From Rhodanobacter sp. ANJX3 (GTDB lineage: Bacteria; Pseudomonadota; Gammaproteobacteria; Xanthomonadales; Rhodanobacteraceae): a DNA stretch of 64,000 nt. The position numbers were made by a program, and so were the translations under genes. The notes below the pieces were generated by a model, which did not search any database, was not told where the DNA came from, and saw nothing but the letters and a program-made list of their open reading frames with translations. Positions 16,867 to 27,761 of this stretch are shown here, in pieces. Positions within the stretch are counted from its first letter, which is position 1, and each line of letters opens with the position of its first letter. The stretch is from the NCBI RefSeq assembly GCF_014200755.1, contig NZ_JACHCM010000010.1:1-64000 (forward strand), read 5' to 3'.

Positions 16867-17690
16867 TCGACGCTCCTCAAGAGTTCGTTGATACCGGTCT
16901 TGCTGCGGGTCTTTTCATCGACCTGCTTGACGATGATCGCGGCATACAGGCTGTGGCTGCCGTCTTTGGCGGGCAGGCTGCCGGCCACCACGACGCTGCC
17001 GGCGGGCACGCGGCCGTAGCTTACTTCGCCGGTGGCGCGATGGTAGATGCGGGTGGACTGGCCGAGAAACACGCCCATGCCGATCACACTACCCTTCTCC
17101 ACCACCACGCCTTCGACCACTTCGGAGCGCGCACCGATAAAGCAGTTGTCCTCGATGATGGTCGGATTGGCCTGCAGCGGCTCGAGCACGCCGCCGATAC
17201 CGACGCCGCCGGACAGGTGCACGTGCGCACCGATCTGTGCGCAGGAGCCGACCGTGGCCCAGGTATCGACCATGCTTCCGGCACCGACGTAGGCGCCGAT
17301 ATTGACGTAGCTGGGCATCAGCACCGCGTCTTTGGCGATATGTGCGCCACGACGCACCAGCGCCCCGGGCACCACGCGCGCGCCGAGATTTTGCAGCTCG
17401 CTGTCATTGCCCTGCATGAAACGCAACGGCACCTTGTCGAAAGCCATCGCCGCACCGCCGTCGACCACGACATTGTCGTTCAAACGAAAATACAGCAGCA
17501 CGGCTTTCTTGATCCACTGGTTGACGATCCAGCCGCCCTTGCCGTCCGGCTCGGCCACCCGACGCTCGCCGGATTCGAGCAAGTCGATCACCTGGCCGAC
17601 GGCCGGGCGCAGATGGGTTTCAATTTCGGTCGAGCCAAGCTCGTTGCGACGCTCGAACGCGTCGTTGATCAGTATTTCTATCGATTGCAT
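16863..17690 (-). CDS. dapD: Tetrahydrodipicolinate N-succinyltransferase DapD
   Basis: DapD (275 residues) transfers succinate from succinyl-CoA to tetrahydrodipicolinate, the step before aminotransfer and DapE. The left-handed beta-helix is visible as hexapeptide repeats from about residue 105 to 215 ([23 protein letters not shown] is an example start), with [41 protein letters not shown] as its conserved core around 130-170. It is the first gene of the operon. The 325 bases up to tRNA-Val contain a short hairpin at 17773-17794 and the tRNA terminator but no recognisable lysine riboswitch. Confidence 0.95.
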   Translation of the reverse strand: MQSIEILINDAFERRNELGSTEIETHLRPAVGQVIDLLESGERRVAEPDGKGGWIVNQWIKKAVLLYFRLNDNVVVDGGAAMAFDKVPLRFMQGNDSELQNLGARVVPGALVRRGAHIAKDAVLMPSYVNIGAYVGAGSMVDTWATVGSCAQIGAHVHLSGGVGIGGVLEPLQANPTIIEDNCFIGARSEVVEGVVVEKGSVIGMGVFLGQSTRIYHRATGEVSYGRVPAGSVVVAGSLPAKDGSHSLYAAIIVKQVDEKTRSKTGINELLRSVE

Positions 17691-17973
17691 GGACTCAATT
17701 CACCCGCGACAGGAGGAGTGCCGACGAAGCACGCGGTCGTCATCGGCAGTCCCTCAAGAGTACACGCACCACCGGAGGCCTCGGCAAGCCTCCGCTCGCT
17801 CCCTGGATCGAGCCGACCGTCATGGCGCTGACGCTACGAAGCTGCACTCCTCGCAAAAGACCCTGCGCGGCGCCGGCTTGAAGAGCGATATACCGGGAGT
17901 AGGCAAGCAGGGGAATCGCCCCCGTCATTGGGGCACTTGATACGGCCCAGGCCGGAAGCCGTCAAACAAAAAA

Positions 17974-18005
17974 GGCGTCGACTCTGCCGAGCCGGCGCCG
18001 TTTTT
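17974..18005 (-). terminator. Rho-independent terminator of tRNA-Val
   Basis: Read on the minus strand, a GC-rich stem of 11 positions (GGCGCCGGCTC pairing with GAGTCGACGCC, one mismatch and one G-T pair) with a 4-base loop is followed by a run of six T residues at 17973-17968. It lies ten bases past the end of tRNA-Val. The opposite side has a T5 run, so it may work in both directions. Confidence 0.8.
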
Positions 18006-18015
18006 CTTTGCGAAT

Positions 18016-18090
18016 TGGTGGGCGGTACAAGGATCGAACTTGTGACCCCTTCCATGTCAAGGAAGTGCTCTACCGCTGAGCTAACCGCCC
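18016..18090 (-). tRNA. tRNA-Val (anticodon GAC)
   Basis: The minus strand reads GGGCGGT for the acceptor stem, GCTC...GAGC for the D arm, CTTCC-TTGACAT-GGAAG for the anticodon arm with anticodon GAC, the T arm with GTTCGATC, and ACCGCCC closing the acceptor. The discriminator A and CCA end are encoded. A promoter lies just upstream and a terminator just downstream, so it is a single-gene unit. Confidence 0.96.
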
Positions 18091-18123
18091 GTCATCACCG
18101 CGGCACGCGCGGGTGAGCTGCAT

Positions 18124-18152
18124 ATTGTACGGTAGTAGAGCACGCCCCACAA
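18124..18152 (-). promoter_or_regulatory. tRNA-Val promoter
   Basis: On the minus strand TTGTGG (18152-18147) and TACAAT (18129-18124) are separated by exactly 17 bases, and the -10 box ends about 33 bases before the tRNA 5' end. The stretch after the -10 is very GC-rich, like the discriminator regions of stable RNA promoters under stringent control. Confidence 0.6.
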
Positions 18153-18193
18153 TATGCTCCCCGCGCACCGGCAACCGGTATGGCGCCTCAAGC

Positions 18194-20215
<2,022 letters not shown>

Positions 20216-20258
20216 GGACTACACATAGGGGTTCAAAACGGCATTTTAAATTGGCTGT

Positions 20259-20277
20259 GCTGACACCGGCTGTCAGC
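20259..20277. repeat. Short palindrome between uvrB and the pseudopilin gene
   Basis: GCTGACA and TGTCAGC form a perfect 7-bp inverted repeat around CCGGC, 44 bases before the uvrB start and 91 before the pseudopilin start. It could be an operator for either gene or a weak hairpin. It does not match the Xanthomonas-type LexA consensus known to me. Confidence 0.4.
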
Positions 20278-20367
20278 AGACACTGACGGCGACAGCGTCC
20301 TATGGCCGCTTGGCGCCATTTGGCTCGCCGATAGCATGGCTGACTCCGGCAACGCAGGAGCAGTGCC

Positions 20368-20952
20368 ATGGCCAACCGCCATCATGTCGAAGCTCGAAAG
20401 CAACGGATTAAACCGGTCCGGCATCGACAAAACGGCGCCAGCCTGATCGAGCAGATCATGGTGCTTGTCATTATCGCGTCACTGGCCGGCATGGCCACGC
20501 CGCCGCTGCGCAAGATGTTGATGCATAGCCAGATTCAGACCGCCCAGTCCGACTTTATGTCGGCCCTGCGGCATGCGCGGGAGACCGCCGTTACCAGCGG
20601 CAAGCAGACGCTGTTCTGCCCCACTGTCGATCGTGCGCACTGCAGCGAAGCGGTGCACTGGGATACGGGCTGGCTGTTGGCGCATGACGCCGATCTGGAC
20701 AACCAGCCCGATGGTGCGCCGATCTACACAGGTTCTGGCTACGCCGGCAAACTAGCGATCGTGAGCAGTAATGGCAGGCGCTTCGTGCGCTTTCATCCCG
20801 ACGGTAGTGCCAGCGGAAGCAATCTCACCTTGCTATTCTGCAGCCCGTCGAATACCGACAATGTCTTGGCTGTGGTGATTGCCAATTCCGGCCGGGTACG
20901 CGGTGCGTCGGCAACATCCGATCAGGCTGCAGGCTGCGCGCAGGCACGCTGA
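20368..20952 (+). CDS. GspH/FimT-like type IV pseudopilin
   Basis: This 194-residue protein has a type III signal sequence: a basic leader of about 23 residues, then NG-ASLIEQIMVLVIIASLAGM with cleavage after Gly, Ala instead of Phe at +1 and Glu at +5. It is followed by the single hydrophobic helix and a globular GspH/FimT domain (QTAQSDFMSALRHARETAVTSGKQ). Cys residues near residues 75, 85, 155 and 190 may form disulphides. No other pilus or type II secretion gene is near, so it is an orphan that would rely on a prepilin peptidase and assembly machine encoded elsewhere. Confidence 0.88.
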   Translation: MANRHHVEARKQRIKPVRHRQNGASLIEQIMVLVIIASLAGMATPPLRKMLMHSQIQTAQSDFMSALRHARETAVTSGKQTLFCPTVDRAHCSEAVHWDTGWLLAHDADLDNQPDGAPIYTGSGYAGKLAIVSSNGRRFVRFHPDGSASGSNLTLLFCSPSNTDNVLAVVIANSGRVRGASATSDQAAGCAQAR

Positions 20953-20970
20953 TTTGCTGTCGCCAGGCGC

Positions 20971-21007
20971 AAACAAAAAGCCGGCAAGCGTGCCGGCTTT
21001 TTGTTTG
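20971..21007 (+). terminator. Bidirectional Rho-independent terminator
   Basis: The stem AAAAAGCCGGCA pairs with TGCCGGCTTTTT over a 4-base loop, with AAACA and TGTTT extending the pairing on each side. It lies 18 bases after the pseudopilin stop and 36 before the cytochrome c stop, between convergent genes, and can end both. Confidence 0.92.
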
Positions 21008-21043
21008 AAGAGACTTGGCTGCGCCTCTTGCGCAGTCACCGCG

Positions 21044-22348
21044 TCAAAGCTTGCGTCGATCGGCAACATCCTTCGGCGTCACCGTTCCCTTCTTGTCGCC
21101 GAAATGTGCCACCACGTAATTGGCAAGCGCCGCCACTTCGGTATCCGAATACGCGCTGCCGAACGCCGGCATGTACACATCGTTCTGTCCGATGCGCATC
21201 TTGACGCCCTGCAGAATCACCTGGGTCACGTTGGCGCCGCTGACGTCATTCACGCCGCGCGTCCCGAGCAACGACGCGTAAGGCGTCTGCTGGCCCTTAC
21301 CATTCCACTGATGGCAGCTGGCGCAGGCGCTTTCGAACAGGTTGAGGCCTTGCTGGTTGGCGGTGCCGGCATCAGCGAAAGGCGCTGCGTCGGACGACTT
21401 CACTGCGGGGGCCGCGTTGTGATCGATATCGATCGGATCCGTACCTTCACGGGCCGGCACGCTGCGCAGATAGGTCACCAGTGCCGCGGTGTCTTCCGGT
21501 TTCAGATACTGCAGGCTGTGCGCCACCGCCTCGCCCATCGGGCCGGCAGCTGAGCCGCGGCCGTCGGCATGCCCGGTCGACAGATAGCTGGCGATGTCGC
21601 CATCGCTCCACGCACCAACGCCGTGCGCTGTGTCCGAGGTGATGTTGTAGGCACGCCAGCCCTGCAGCGAATAGCCGGCCAATTCATTGCTATGTTCCAG
21701 GCCAAAACCGAGGTTGCGCGGCGTGTGGCATTCGGCGCAGTGGCCGAGCGCCGTGGCGAGATACGCGCCGCTATTCCACTGCGGCGACTTCGATGCATCG
21801 GCGACGAAACGATGGCTCTTGAAGAACGCCGCGTTCCAGAAGCCCATCGCCCAGCGCTGGTTGAACGGAAAGCCCAGATCGTTCGGCATTGCCGCCTGAG
21901 CTACTTTCGGCAGGCTGAAGAGGTAGGCCTTGATCGCCAACACGTCGCTGCGACTCAGCTGCGTGTACGAGGTGTACGGGAATGCCGGGTACAGCTTTTG
22001 CCCATCCTTGCGCACACCTTCACGTACCGCCCGGACAAACTCGTCATCGCTCCAGCTGCCGATACCGGTCGCCTCGTCGGCCGTGATATTGGTCGAGTAG
22101 ATCGTGCCGAACGGCAGCTTGAACGCCACGCCGCCGGCAAACGGTCGGCCGGTTTCAGGCACGGTGTGGCAGGCAATGCAGTCGGCCGCCTTGGTCAGAT
22201 ACTCACCGCGGGCGAGAACGGCAGCGCTGGCCGGCGCGCCGACGATGGCGGGCGCCTGCCCGTCCGAACTATCGGTGCGGTTGAGCGCCACATAAGCAAC
22301 GGCGCCGATAACCAGCAGCAACACTATGATGGAGAGAAAGCGCTTCAT
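21044..22348 (-). CDS. Tri-heme cytochrome c subunit of a membrane dehydrogenase
   Basis: This 434-residue protein has an N-terminal signal/anchor (LSIIVLLLVIGAVAYVA) and three c-heme sites: CIACH at about 57, CAECH at about 205, and CASCH at about 340. Each is followed by a distal Met region (for example MPAFGSAYSD near the end). This is the AdhB/IorC-like cytochrome that passes electrons from a periplasmic dehydrogenase to the quinone pool or oxidase. It overlaps the molybdenum large-subunit gene by 4 bases and is the third gene of the operon. Confidence 0.93.
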   Translation of the reverse strand: MKRFLSIIVLLLVIGAVAYVALNRTDSSDGQAPAIVGAPASAAVLARGEYLTKAADCIACHTVPETGRPFAGGVAFKLPFGTIYSTNITADEATGIGSWSDDEFVRAVREGVRKDGQKLYPAFPYTSYTQLSRSDVLAIKAYLFSLPKVAQAAMPNDLGFPFNQRWAMGFWNAAFFKSHRFVADASKSPQWNSGAYLATALGHCAECHTPRNLGFGLEHSNELAGYSLQGWRAYNITSDTAHGVGAWSDGDIASYLSTGHADGRGSAAGPMGEAVAHSLQYLKPEDTAALVTYLRSVPAREGTDPIDIDHNAAPAVKSSDAAPFADAGTANQQGLNLFESACASCHQWNGKGQQTPYASLLGTRGVNDVSGANVTQVILQGVKMRIGQNDVYMPAFGSAYSDTEVAALANYVVAHFGDKKGTVTPKDVADRRKL

Positions 22349-24618
22349 GCGACGCCCTCCGCGTTGGCGTTGTCGGCAGAAACCACCGACTTCAGCGCAT
22401 CGGCATCCTGCACCAGCAGCGAGCGATCCACCGGCAGCTGGTAAAGACGCACGCCGGTGGCGGCAAAGATCGCGTTGGCCAGCGCCGGCGCAGCAATCGC
22501 CGTACCGACCTCGCCCAGGCCGCCGGGCGACTCGAAGTTTTCGATGCGGTGCACCTCAACCGACGGCGCCTCATTGATGCGCATATTGCGATAGTCGTTG
22601 AAGTTGCCCTGTTCGACAGCGCCGTTCTTGATCGTGATGCTGCTCCACATCGCGGCGCTGAGACCAAACAGCAGGCCACCCTGCACCTGCGCCTCGATCG
22701 AGCTGGCGTTGATGCCGATGCCGCAGTCGAGCGCCACCACCGCGCGGCGCAGCCGAACCTCGCCCTGCGGCGTGACTTCGGCTTCAACCACGGCGCAGAC
22801 CCGGCTACCGAACGGCTCGCCCAGCGCAATGCCGCGCCCGACGCGTGCGGGCAGCGGCGTGCCCCAGCCGCTTTTTTCCGCCGCCAGGTTGAGCAAGGCC
22901 AGCGTGCGAGGGTTCTTCTGCAACATCGCGCGACGAAAAGCCACCGGATCCTTGCCCGCGCGATGGGCCAGTTCGTCCATGAAGCTTTCGACGGTAAACA
23001 GATTGTGCGTGGGGCCCACGCCGCGCCACCAGCCGACGATCAGACCCGGCGGCATGTCGTGACGGATCCACTCGACTTTCATGCCGGGGATTTCGTAAGG
23101 CATTTCGGCCAGCGACTCGACCGCGTCGCTGTCCAGCCCGTTCTTGCCCATCGCCATCGGTGCCCAGCGCCCCAGCACGGTGCCGCCGCTGGTGCGCGCG
23201 CCGAACCAGACAGGCAGACCGTCTGCATTGACGACGGCGGAAAAGCGATCGTGGTACATCGGCCGCACGCGATCGTGGCGAATATCCTCCTCGCGCGACC
23301 ACACCACCTTCAGCGGATAGCCGACCTGCTTGGCGAAGGCCACGGCCTGCTCGACCTGGTCGGTTTCCAGACGTCGACCAAAGCCGCCGCCGAGGTACTG
23401 GTTGTGCAGCAACACCTTGTCTTCGGACAGCCCGGTGATCTTCGCCGCCGCCGTTACGCAACGCGTCGGCACCTGCGTGCCGGTCCAGATCTCGCACTTG
23501 TCGGCCGTCACGGAAACCGTCGCGTTGAGCGGCTCCATCGTGGCGTGCGCCAGCATCGGCAGCTGATACACCGCGTCGATCGTGGTGTCTGTGGCCGGAC
23601 GCGTGCCGACCTCCTTCGCCACGATCGATGAGCCGTTGAGCGCGCTGTCGGCCAGCGCATCGCGCAGCTGCTGGGTGGTGAGATTGGCGTTGACGCCGCG
23701 ATCCCACTGGATATCCAGCGCCTCCAGCCCCTGCTTGGCGGCCCAATAGTGGTCGCCGACCACCGCCACCGCGTCGCCGATGCGAATGACGTCGACCACG
23801 CCCGGCATCGCGCGCGCCGCCTTGTCATCGACCGAGACGAGCTTGCCGGCAAAGGTGGGGCTAGTCTTCACCGCCGCGATTTTCATGCCCGGCACTTTCA
23901 CATCCAGGCCGAACTGCGTGGCGCCGGTGATCTTGTCGGGCGAGTCGACGCGTCGCAGCGGCTTGCCGATCAGCACGAAATCTTTGGGATCTTTCAGCGG
24001 CGGAACCTTGTCCGGCATCGGCAGCTTGCCTGCCGGCGTGGCCAGTGCGCCGAAACCGAGGCTGCGCCCGTTTGGCACGTGATGCACCACCGCGCGATCG
24101 ACCGTGCACGTCGACGGATCGACCTTCCACTGTGCCGCCGCCGCCGTCACCAGCTGCGCCCGCGCCACCGCGCCGGCTTCGCGCAGCACCTGCCACCCGC
24201 TGCGCGTGCTGGTGGAGCCGCCGGTGATCTGCCCGCCCAGCGCCGGCATGCCGTAAAGCTCCTCGCTGGCCGGCGAATGCTCGACCTTGATCTGGTCCAG
24301 GCCAACGCCGAGCTCTTCGGCGAGCAGCATGCTGAAGCCGGTGTAGATGCCCTGCCCCATTTCCACGCTGGGCATGACCAGGCGAATCGAGCCGTCGGTA
24401 TCGATACGCACGAAGGCGTTCGGCGCAAAAGGCGGGTTGCCGTCAGCGAGTGTGGCCGCAGCATCCCCAGGCTGGCGGCGGGCGCTGACCATGGCCGAGG
24501 CGGCACCCGTGCTACCCAGCCACAAAAAGGCGACCGCGAAGCCACCGGACTGGATCGCGCGGCGCCGGCCCAAATCGATCGCTTCGCTTGCCTCGGAGGG
24601 GCTGTTCTTGATCTTCAT
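22345..24618 (-). CDS. Molybdenum hydroxylase large subunit (IorB/aldehyde dehydrogenase type)
   Basis: This 757-residue member of the xanthine-oxidase family binds the molybdopterin cofactor. Visible marks are the Tat signal ([18 protein letters not shown], residues 16-33), [18 protein letters not shown] (about 72), [12 protein letters not shown] (about 400) and [16 protein letters not shown]. The ATG at 24618 overlaps the small subunit by 4 bases. The frame upstream of it is unrelated sequence. It resembles isoquinoline 1-oxidoreductase and the periplasmic aldehyde dehydrogenases of acetic-acid-type systems. The substrate is unknown, and with the iron-sulphur subunit and tri-heme cytochrome it would make a full electron path. 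Confidence 0.95.
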   Translation of the reverse strand: MKIKNSPSEASEAIDLGRRRAIQSGGFAVAFLWLGSTGAASAMVSARRQPGDAAATLADGNPPFAPNAFVRIDTDGSIRLVMPSVEMGQGIYTGFSMLLAEELGVGLDQIKVEHSPASEELYGMPALGGQITGGSTSTRSGWQVLREAGAVARAQLVTAAAAQWKVDPSTCTVDRAVVHHVPNGRSLGFGALATPAGKLPMPDKVPPLKDPKDFVLIGKPLRRVDSPDKITGATQFGLDVKVPGMKIAAVKTSPTFAGKLVSVDDKAARAMPGVVDVIRIGDAVAVVGDHYWAAKQGLEALDIQWDRGVNANLTTQQLRDALADSALNGSSIVAKEVGTRPATDTTIDAVYQLPMLAHATMEPLNATVSVTADKCEIWTGTQVPTRCVTAAAKITGLSEDKVLLHNQYLGGGFGRRLETDQVEQAVAFAKQVGYPLKVVWSREEDIRHDRVRPMYHDRFSAVVNADGLPVWFGARTSGGTVLGRWAPMAMGKNGLDSDAVESLAEMPYEIPGMKVEWIRHDMPPGLIVGWWRGVGPTHNLFTVESFMDELAHRAGKDPVAFRRAMLQKNPRTLALLNLAAEKSGWGTPLPARVGRGIALGEPFGSRVCAVVEAEVTPQGEVRLRRAVVALDCGIGINASSIEAQVQGGLLFGLSAAMWSSITIKNGAVEQGNFNDYRNMRINEAPSVEVHRIENFESPGGLGEVGTAIAAPALANAIFAATGVRLYQLPVDRSLLVQDADALKSVVSADNANAEGVA

Positions 24619-25130
24619 GGCGTAGCCTCCGCCGCCGGTGCGGCAGGCGAGGTGACTGTCGTCTGCAGAATCTCCAGCTTGCCCGTCGCCGCCTGCTTGA
24701 TCGCCGCGCGAATACGCACATAGGTTCCGCAGCGGCAGATGTTTCCCGACATGGCCGCATCGATATCGGCATCGGTGGGATTGGGCGTGCGGGCCAGTAG
24801 CGCCGTTGCCGACATGATCTGGCCGGACTGGCAATAGCCGCACTGCACGACATCTACGTCCAGCCAAGCCTGCTGAATTTTCTGACCGCTCGGCGTTTGT
24901 CCCACCGTCTCGATCGTCGTCACCGCCTTGTTGCCGATCGACCCGACCGGCAGCACGCACGACCGCACGGCCTGACCGTCCAGATGCACGGTGCACGCGC
25001 CGCACTGCGCAATACCGCAGCCGAACTTGGTGCCCATGAGGCCGATGACGTCGCGCAGCACCCACAGCAGCGGCATGTCGGGCGGAACATCGACGGAATG
25101 CGATTCACCATTCACTTGCAAGGAAAGCAT
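24615..25130 (-). CDS. Molybdenum hydroxylase [2Fe-2S] small subunit (IorA type)
   Basis: This 171-residue protein has the plant-type ferredoxin cysteines CGIAQCGAC and C at about 43-72 and the second [2Fe-2S] cluster cysteines CGYCQSG and CRCGTY (about 98-137). The ATG at 25130 gives the conserved start LSLQVNG. It is the first gene of a three-gene operon coupled by 4-base overlaps. A poorly conserved Ala/Pro tail follows the last cluster. It passes electrons from the molybdenum centre to the cytochrome c subunit. No maturation genes are nearby. Confidence 0.95.
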   Translation of the reverse strand: MLSLQVNGESHSVDVPPDMPLLWVLRDVIGLMGTKFGCGIAQCGACTVHLDGQAVRSCVLPVGSIGNKAVTTIETVGQTPSGQKIQQAWLDVDVVQCGYCQSGQIMSATALLARTPNPTDADIDAAMSGNICRCGTYVRIRAAIKQAATGKLEILQTTVTSPAAPAAEATP

Positions 25131-25857
25131 CGATGTCTCCCGGTTGACGATAAAGCGGAGAAATAACGCGCGACGACGAATCGTGCCGATAAGCAAAAGA
25201 TCGGGCTATTCGGCGTTATCCAAAGACAACCAACGTGGATTCGCCGGCGCCGAAACCATACTCAGCATACTAGCGATAATCGTGCGAAAAACCGCGCATG
25301 AGAAACGCTCGCAATAAACAAAATCGGCGCTACACGCATGCCGCCGAAAATGATCGACGGGAAGCTTTGACAGTGGGCTTTTCTATAAACAGCGCTTTAT
25401 TGAACAAGCCCTGATGCGAGACACTTCGACGACAGATACGCTCGCGCGATAGCGTCGTTTTGAGTTACGAACGTCTAGAAAAACTCGTGAAGCGCGACAA
25501 TGCGAAGCCGCCGATATCGCAGACGCACGGTAGGTTGCAAACTGTTTATTCGCGGACACTGACAACGGCACTCGGACGAATAAAAAACAGCCACGATTGG
25601 TGCATGCCGCATGCCGCACGATCCAGCCGGTGAGTAAGCAAACTGCGTGCTGAGTTTTATTCAAATCCTACATCGTTGAGCCGTGACCAGCAGGACTGGA
25701 AAAAGCCATCGACATGGACTTATCCGGTCAGACGGAATGCTCGGATCGAAAACTACGGCCGACGTCCACCGCCGACATGTTGCCGAGCCGGGCAATCTTG
25801 CATAGGCCCGTCGATCCGGCTGAACTTGCACGGACATTGCGTGCTACGCAACCAAAG
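25131..25857. other. Long intergenic region upstream of the iorAB-like operon
   Basis: Between the small-subunit gene and tRNA-Asn terminator about 730 bases hold no convincing gene. The longest frames (for example 25383-25664 on the minus strand) lack a ribosome site, codon bias and any family likeness. The left part presumably contains the promoter of the oxidoreductase operon. The sequence is AT-richer than the flanks. Confidence 0.6.
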
Positions 25858-25890
25858 AAAAAGGCCCTGCATTGCTGCAGAGCCTTGGTT
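25858..25890 (-). terminator. Rho-independent terminator of tRNA-Asn
   Basis: On the minus strand GGCTCTGCAGC pairs with GCAGGGCC around a short loop (25884-25863) and is followed by TTTTTC. It begins 11 bases past the end of tRNA-Asn. Confidence 0.78.
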
Positions 25891-25894
25891 TTCT

Positions 25895-25971
25895 TGGCGC
25901 CCGAAGCTGGACTCGAACCAGCGACCCCCTGATTAACAGTCAAGTGCTCTAACCAGCTGAGCTATTCGGGC
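25895..25971 (-). tRNA. tRNA-Asn (anticodon GTT)
   Basis: The minus strand gives GCCCGAA for the acceptor, GCTC...GAGC for the D arm with a long D loop, CTTGA-CTGTTAA-TCAGG for the anticodon arm with GTT, a T arm with GTTCGAGT, and TTCGGGC closing the acceptor. The discriminator G, typical of tRNA-Asn, and an encoded CCA follow. Confidence 0.95.
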
Positions 25972-25982
25972 GTGAGCTGCGT

Positions 25983-26011
25983 AGTTTGTAGATCGTGCGG
26001 CGAGCTGTCAA
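25983..26011 (-). promoter_or_regulatory. tRNA-Asn promoter
   Basis: On the minus strand a perfect TTGACA (26011-26006) is followed after 17 bases by CAAACT or after 15 by TACAAA, ending about 11 to 14 bases before the tRNA 5' end. The spacing to the gene is short but suits a tRNA promoter with little leader. Confidence 0.6.
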
Positions 26012-26039
26012 GCCGTGGCGACGGATTCGGCCCAGATTT

Positions 26040-27440
26040 TCAGGCCGTTCGTACCCGATAGCAGGGCACGTAAGCCGCGCCGCCGGGCAGCTTCATGCGG
26101 TGCTGCTCGACGAATGCCTGTAGCAGCTTGTCCAGCGCGCGCATGATGTCGGCGTCGCCGTCGATATCGAAGGGGCCAAAGCGCTCGATGGCCTTGACGC
26201 CTTCTTCCTTGACGTTGCCCGCAACAATGCCGGAAAACGCGCGGCGCAGGTCCGCCGCCAGCTCGTGCCGCGGGCGATCGCGATGGATCTGCAGCGCCCG
26301 CATGGCCTCATGAGTGGGTCGGAACGGCGTCTGGAACGCGAACGGAATCTGCAGCGCCCAGTTGAAGAAGAACGCGTCCTTGGTATCCAGCCGATGCTTG
26401 CGCACCTTGTCGATGCCCTTGACCATAGCGCGCGCCACAGCGGGCGGATCGTTCACGATGATCTGGTAGTGCTGCGCCACCTCGTCGCCCAGCGCCAGTC
26501 GCAGAAAACGATCGATCTGCTCGAAATAGGCGGCCGACTGGCTCGGGCCAGTGAAGATCAACGGGAACGGCACACCGGCGTTGTCCGGATGCAGCAGGAT
26601 GCCGAGCAGATAAAGAATCTCCTCTGCCGTGCCGACGCCACCGGGAAACACGATGATGCCGTGGCCCATGCGCACAAAGGCTTCGAGGCGCTTCTCGATA
26701 TCCGGCATGATCACCAGGTGATTGACGATCGGGTTCGGCGATTCGGCCGCGATGATGCCGGGCTCGGTGATGCCGATATAGCGATTCTGTCGGCGGCGCT
26801 GTTTGGCATGCCCGATCGTGGCGCCCTTCATCGGCCCCTTCATCGCACCGGGACCGCAGCCGGTGCAGATATCCAGGCTGCGCAGACCCAGTTGATAGCC
26901 TACCGACTTGGTGTAGTCGTACTCCTCGCGTGAAATCGAGTGGCCGCCCCAGCACACCACCAGGCTGGGATCGATGTGCGGCTTGAGAATCCGCGCGTTG
27001 CGCAGGATCTCGAACACGCCCTGAGTCAACCCGGCGGCGCTATTCAGATCGACGCCGGTCTGCTCCAGTTGGGTCGAGACGTAGACGATGTCGCGCACTA
27101 CCGCGACCAGCAGTTCGTTGATGCCGCGAATGATCTGACCGTCCACGAATGACTGCGCCGGCGCGTTGGTCAGCTCGATCTTGATGCCGCGGTCCTGCTG
27201 CAACACCTGGATATCGAAATCCGGATACTGCTCCAGAATCGCTCGCGGATCGTCGCTGATGCTGCCGGAGGTGAGCACCGCCAGCGCACACCGACGCAGC
27301 AGCGCATGCAGGCCTGAGTCGCTGGCACCGCGCAGGCGCGCCACTTCGTTACGGGAAAGAATATCCAGGCCACCCACGGGCGAAATGCGCGCGCTGACAG
27401 TGGCGCCTGCGCACGCGGCGCCGGGTTGAATCGTATTCAT
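26040..27440 (-). CDS. ppnN: Pyrimidine/purine nucleotide 5'-monophosphate nucleosidase PpnN
   Basis: This 466-residue LOG-family enzyme (formerly YgdH) hydrolyses nucleoside monophosphates to base and ribose 5-phosphate and is regulated by (p)ppGpp in E. coli. Key residues are in the Rossmann-type LOG domain: CTGCGPGAMKGPMKGA near 195, FVRMGHGIIVFPGGVGTAEEILYLLG near 255-280. N- and C-terminal extensions (VSARISPVGGLDILSRNEV and ERFGPFDIDGDADIMRALDK) match the long PpnN form rather than the short plant-type LOG. It is a single gene. Confidence 0.93.
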   Translation of the reverse strand: MNTIQPGAACAGATVSARISPVGGLDILSRNEVARLRGASDSGLHALLRRCALAVLTSGSISDDPRAILEQYPDFDIQVLQQDRGIKIELTNAPAQSFVDGQIIRGINELLVAVVRDIVYVSTQLEQTGVDLNSAAGLTQGVFEILRNARILKPHIDPSLVVCWGGHSISREEYDYTKSVGYQLGLRSLDICTGCGPGAMKGPMKGATIGHAKQRRRQNRYIGITEPGIIAAESPNPIVNHLVIMPDIEKRLEAFVRMGHGIIVFPGGVGTAEEILYLLGILLHPDNAGVPFPLIFTGPSQSAAYFEQIDRFLRLALGDEVAQHYQIIVNDPPAVARAMVKGIDKVRKHRLDTKDAFFFNWALQIPFAFQTPFRPTHEAMRALQIHRDRPRHELAADLRRAFSGIVAGNVKEEGVKAIERFGPFDIDGDADIMRALDKLLQAFVEQHRMKLPGGAAYVPCYRVRTA

Positions 27441-27761
27441 TAAATCACTCCTTTACGGCCGACAGTCTCAGCCTGACTCCCGAAGCGGAGCCGACCGCCT
27501 AGCATCTCGCGCGGCTTGTCGCTGGTCAAGAACGCCGCGGCGACGGTTCGCGGCATTCAACGTGCCGCCACGGCCGCGAACGTCGTCACAATCGTCCAGA
27601 CAAGATCATTGAAAGCCGATCAAACCGCCCAAACGACGATGCCCCCGCGTGAGCGAGGGCATCGTGCGATTACGTCACTGTGGGTAATGCGAACCCCCTT
27701 TATTGTTCGAGCGACGCCATCCAGGCCGCCGCCCTAACAACCGCTATCGCCAGCCAGACGC
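27441..27761. other. Intergenic region with a GC stem-loop
   Basis: The 321 bases between ppnN and the TonB receptor hold no gene. ACGATGCCC and GGGCATCGT (27636-27665) form a perfect 9-bp stem around a 12-base loop. With no T run it may be a Rho-independent-like stop lacking its tail, or an RNA-stabilising hairpin at the 3' end of the receptor mRNA. Confidence 0.55.

Noticed and set aside
17691-17965. Possible lysine riboswitch upstream of dapD
   Set aside because: Only a simple 7-bp hairpin (17773-17794) is present; none of the lysine aptamer elements can be seen.
25383-25664. 93-codon minus-strand frame in the long intergenic region
   Set aside because: No ribosome site, no domain, and amino-acid use unlike the neighbours.
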